Shown here piece after piece: positions 6,172 to 7,468 of a DNA stretch of 7,468 nucleotides. The position numbers and the translations under genes are program-made. Each line of letters starts with the position of its first letter. Within the stretch, counting starts at the first letter, position 1. The stretch comes from Bacilli bacterium (GTDB lineage: Bacteria; Bacillota_I; Bacilli_A; RFN20; CAG-826). The notes under the pieces were generated by a model that searched no databases, was not told the DNA's origin, and saw only the letters and a program-made list of their open reading frames with translations. The stretch is from contig JAFZLN010000084.1 in assembly GCA_017551465.1 (NCBI GenBank), positions 1 to 7,468 of the forward strand, read 5' to 3'.

Positions 6172-6179
6172 GCAGTTAC

Positions 6180-6205
6180 CCCTTTTTTCTTTTCTTAGAA
6201 AAGGG
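6180..6205 (+). promoter_or_regulatory. Leader hairpin that could cover the malQ ribosome binding site
   Basis: CCCTTTT (6180-6186) can pair perfectly with AAAAGGG (6199-6205) over a 12-base loop. The right arm contains AAGGG, the only purine-rich Shine-Dalgarno candidate before the malQ ATG, from which it lies 13 bases away, longer than usual. The pairing is seen directly. A regulatory effect is inference, and four of the seven pairs are weak A-T. Confidence 0.35.
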
Positions 6206-6218
6206 TAGACTAATTTCT

Positions 6219-7468
6219 ATGAAAAAAAGAAATGTTGGTATTTTACTTCCAGTATTCTCATTACCAGGTAACCATGGCATTGGTGACTTTTCTCACTATG
6301 CCTATGAATTTATCGATTGGTTAAAAGAACGTAAGTATCATTACTGGCAAATCTTACCTTTGAATCCGGTTGGTCCCGCTAATTCACCTTACATTACAGT
6401 TTGTAGTGAGGCGATTGATATCCGCTACATCTCGTTAGATGATTTAGTGGAAAAAGGCTTACTAGATAAAGCCCCTAAATATCAAGCAAATTCCACTCGT
6501 GTTAGATATGCTGATGTTTTAGCGTTTAAGGAAAAATACTTAAGACGGGCATATAAAAACTCCAAAATTTCACTTAAAAAATTCAAAAAAGAAAACCCAT
6601 GGTGTGAAGAGTACGCTAAATATTTAGTGCTTAAAAATATCAATGATAATAAACCTTGGAATGAATGGATTATCAAACATATTCCAGCATTCGCAAATGA
6701 CGAGATTAACTTCCATATTTGGTGCCAGTTTATTGCCCTTAATCAATGGAACAACATTAAGAAATATGCGAATAAGAATGGTGTAAAGATTATCGCGGAT
6801 TGCCCATTCTATGTTGGTCTTGATAGTGTTGATTGCTATTTAAATAAAGATGAATTCATGATGGATGAACATTATAATCCAACAGTGGTTTCTGGTTGCC
6901 CACCAGATGCTTTCTCAGATGATGGCCAATTATGGGGTACACCAATTTATAACTTCGACAAGATGAAAGAGAATAATTATAGATTCTTAATTAATCGTAT
7001 TGCTTGTTTAGCAAGTAGAGCGGATGTTCTCCGCTTAGATCATTTCCGTGCCTTTGACACATATTGTGTCATCCCAGCGGGTGATGAAAACGCTAGACGT
7101 GGTGAATGGCGTGTTGGTCCGCGTAACGATTTCTTTGATAAATTATTCGAACAATACCCAAATATCCAAATCATCGCCGAAGACTTAGGTATCCTCTTCG
7201 ATAGTGTTCATGAACTAAGAGATTACTATAAACTGCCAGGTATGAGAGTTATCCAATTTGTGGCCTTTGAGCAATTAGATAATAATGAAAATATTATTGT
7301 TTACCCAGGCACACATGATAACCAAACCTTATATGGCTGGCTAAAGTCGCTCGATAAAGAACATAAAGCTATCTTAAGAAAAGAATATAGAGGTTCTAAA
7401 GACATCTACGGTTCTTTATTCAATGAAGTCTATAATATGCCAAGTCACATCACCATCTTCCCAATGCA
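6219..7468 (+). CDS. malQ: 4-alpha-glucanotransferase (amylomaltase, GH77), 3' end outside window
   Basis: The first 416 codons are present, uninterrupted, of a family that usually runs to about 500 residues. The enzyme transfers alpha-1,4-glucan segments between maltooligosaccharides and acts in cytoplasmic maltodextrin or glycogen use. The N-terminus GILLPVFSLPGNHGIGDF and then WQILPLNPVG and NSPY are typical of GH77. VKIIADCPFYVG, SGCPPDAFSDDGQLWGTPIY, VLRLDHFRAFD (Asp274, nucleophile), IIAEDLG (Glu321, acid/base) and YPGTHDNQT (Asp367, transition-state stabiliser) complete the active site, so the visible part looks functional. The ATG at 6219 matches the family start, though AAGGG is 13 bases upstream. 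It diverges from the phosphopantetheinyl transferase operon across 81 bases. The link to that operon looks positional rather than metabolic. Confidence 0.95.
   Translation, partial: MKKRNVGILLPVFSLPGNHGIGDFSHYAYEFIDWLKERKYHYWQILPLNPVGPANSPYITVCSEAIDIRYISLDDLVEKGLLDKAPKYQANSTRVRYADVLAFKEKYLRRAYKNSKISLKKFKKENPWCEEYAKYLVLKNINDNKPWNEWIIKHIPAFANDEINFHIWCQFIALNQWNNIKKYANKNGVKIIADCPFYVGLDSVDCYLNKDEFMMDEHYNPTVVSGCPPDAFSDDGQLWGTPIYNFDKMKENNYRFLINRIACLASRADVLRLDHFRAFDTYCVIPAGDENARRGEWRVGPRNDFFDKLFEQYPNIQIIAEDLGILFDSVHELRDYYKLPGMRVIQFVAFEQLDNNENIIVYPGTHDNQTLYGWLKSLDKEHKAILRKEYRGSKDIYGSLFNEVYNMPSHITIFPM

Noticed and set aside
6482..6676. Antisense open frame of 64 codons inside malQ
   Set aside because: It is opposite conserved GH77 coding sequence and has no supporting features.
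1..7468. Mycoplasma-type code with TGA read as Trp
   Set aside because: No TGA stop was seen among seven genes, but no in-frame TGA occurs either, and all Trp codons in the recognised genes are TGG, including many in malQ. Standard code is the simpler reading; seven stops are too few to argue more.
1..7468. CRISPR array, insertion sequence, tRNA or riboswitch
   Set aside because: No regularly spaced short repeats, terminal inverted repeats with a transposase, cloverleaf-like sequence or known riboswitch core were visible; intergenic gaps are all shorter than 100 bases.

Overview
The window is about 7.5 kb of AT-rich bacterial DNA. Reading frames are long, every Trp codon seen in the recognised genes is TGG, and the seven visible stop codons are TAA or TAG. 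Good Shine-Dalgarno sites precede several genes. Gene content (an MscS-type channel, ribitol-5-phosphate activation enzymes, a LicD protein, a GH77 glucanotransferase and an acidic repeat-rich putative surface protein) points to a low-GC Bacillota, plausibly an uncultured gut-type Bacilli or Erysipelotrichia-like lineage using the standard code. That placement is inference. No RNA gene, CRISPR array, insertion sequence or phage gene was recognised.

Left part, plus strand (1-2494): the 3' end of a large acidic protein built from diverged tandem domains of roughly 105-115 residues, running in from outside the window. After 25 bases comes an MscS-family mechanosensitive channel with a strong ribosome binding site, so the two probably share a transcript. 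A hairpin at 2518-2535, T-rich on both sides, closes this transcript and the opposing one.

Middle part, minus strand (6137 down to 2543): five tightly packed genes form one apparent operon, in transcription order a 4'-phosphopantetheinyl transferase, a LicD-family phosphotransferase, TarI (ribitol-5-phosphate cytidylyltransferase), TarJ (ribulose-5-phosphate reductase) and a small DUF1294 membrane protein. TarJ and TarI make CDP-ribitol from ribulose 5-phosphate, and LicD is a natural candidate user of it. The core is therefore a compact CDP-ribitol production and possible transfer module for a cell-surface polymer or glycan.

Right part, plus strand (6219 to the end): a 4-alpha-glucanotransferase (malQ, GH77) diverges from the operon and is cut by the window end after 416 codons, with all three catalytic acids present. 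The 81-base divergent gap holds overlapping candidate promoters. The phosphopantetheinyl transferase has a perfect TATAAT six bases before its ATG, which predicts a leaderless mRNA. The malQ side has a hairpin that could cover its distant ribosome binding site.

Most interesting points: the LicD-TarI-TarJ grouping, which parallels the human ISPD-fukutin/FKRP ribitol-phosphate pathway; the predicted leaderless start; and the repeat protein next to a mechanosensitive channel.
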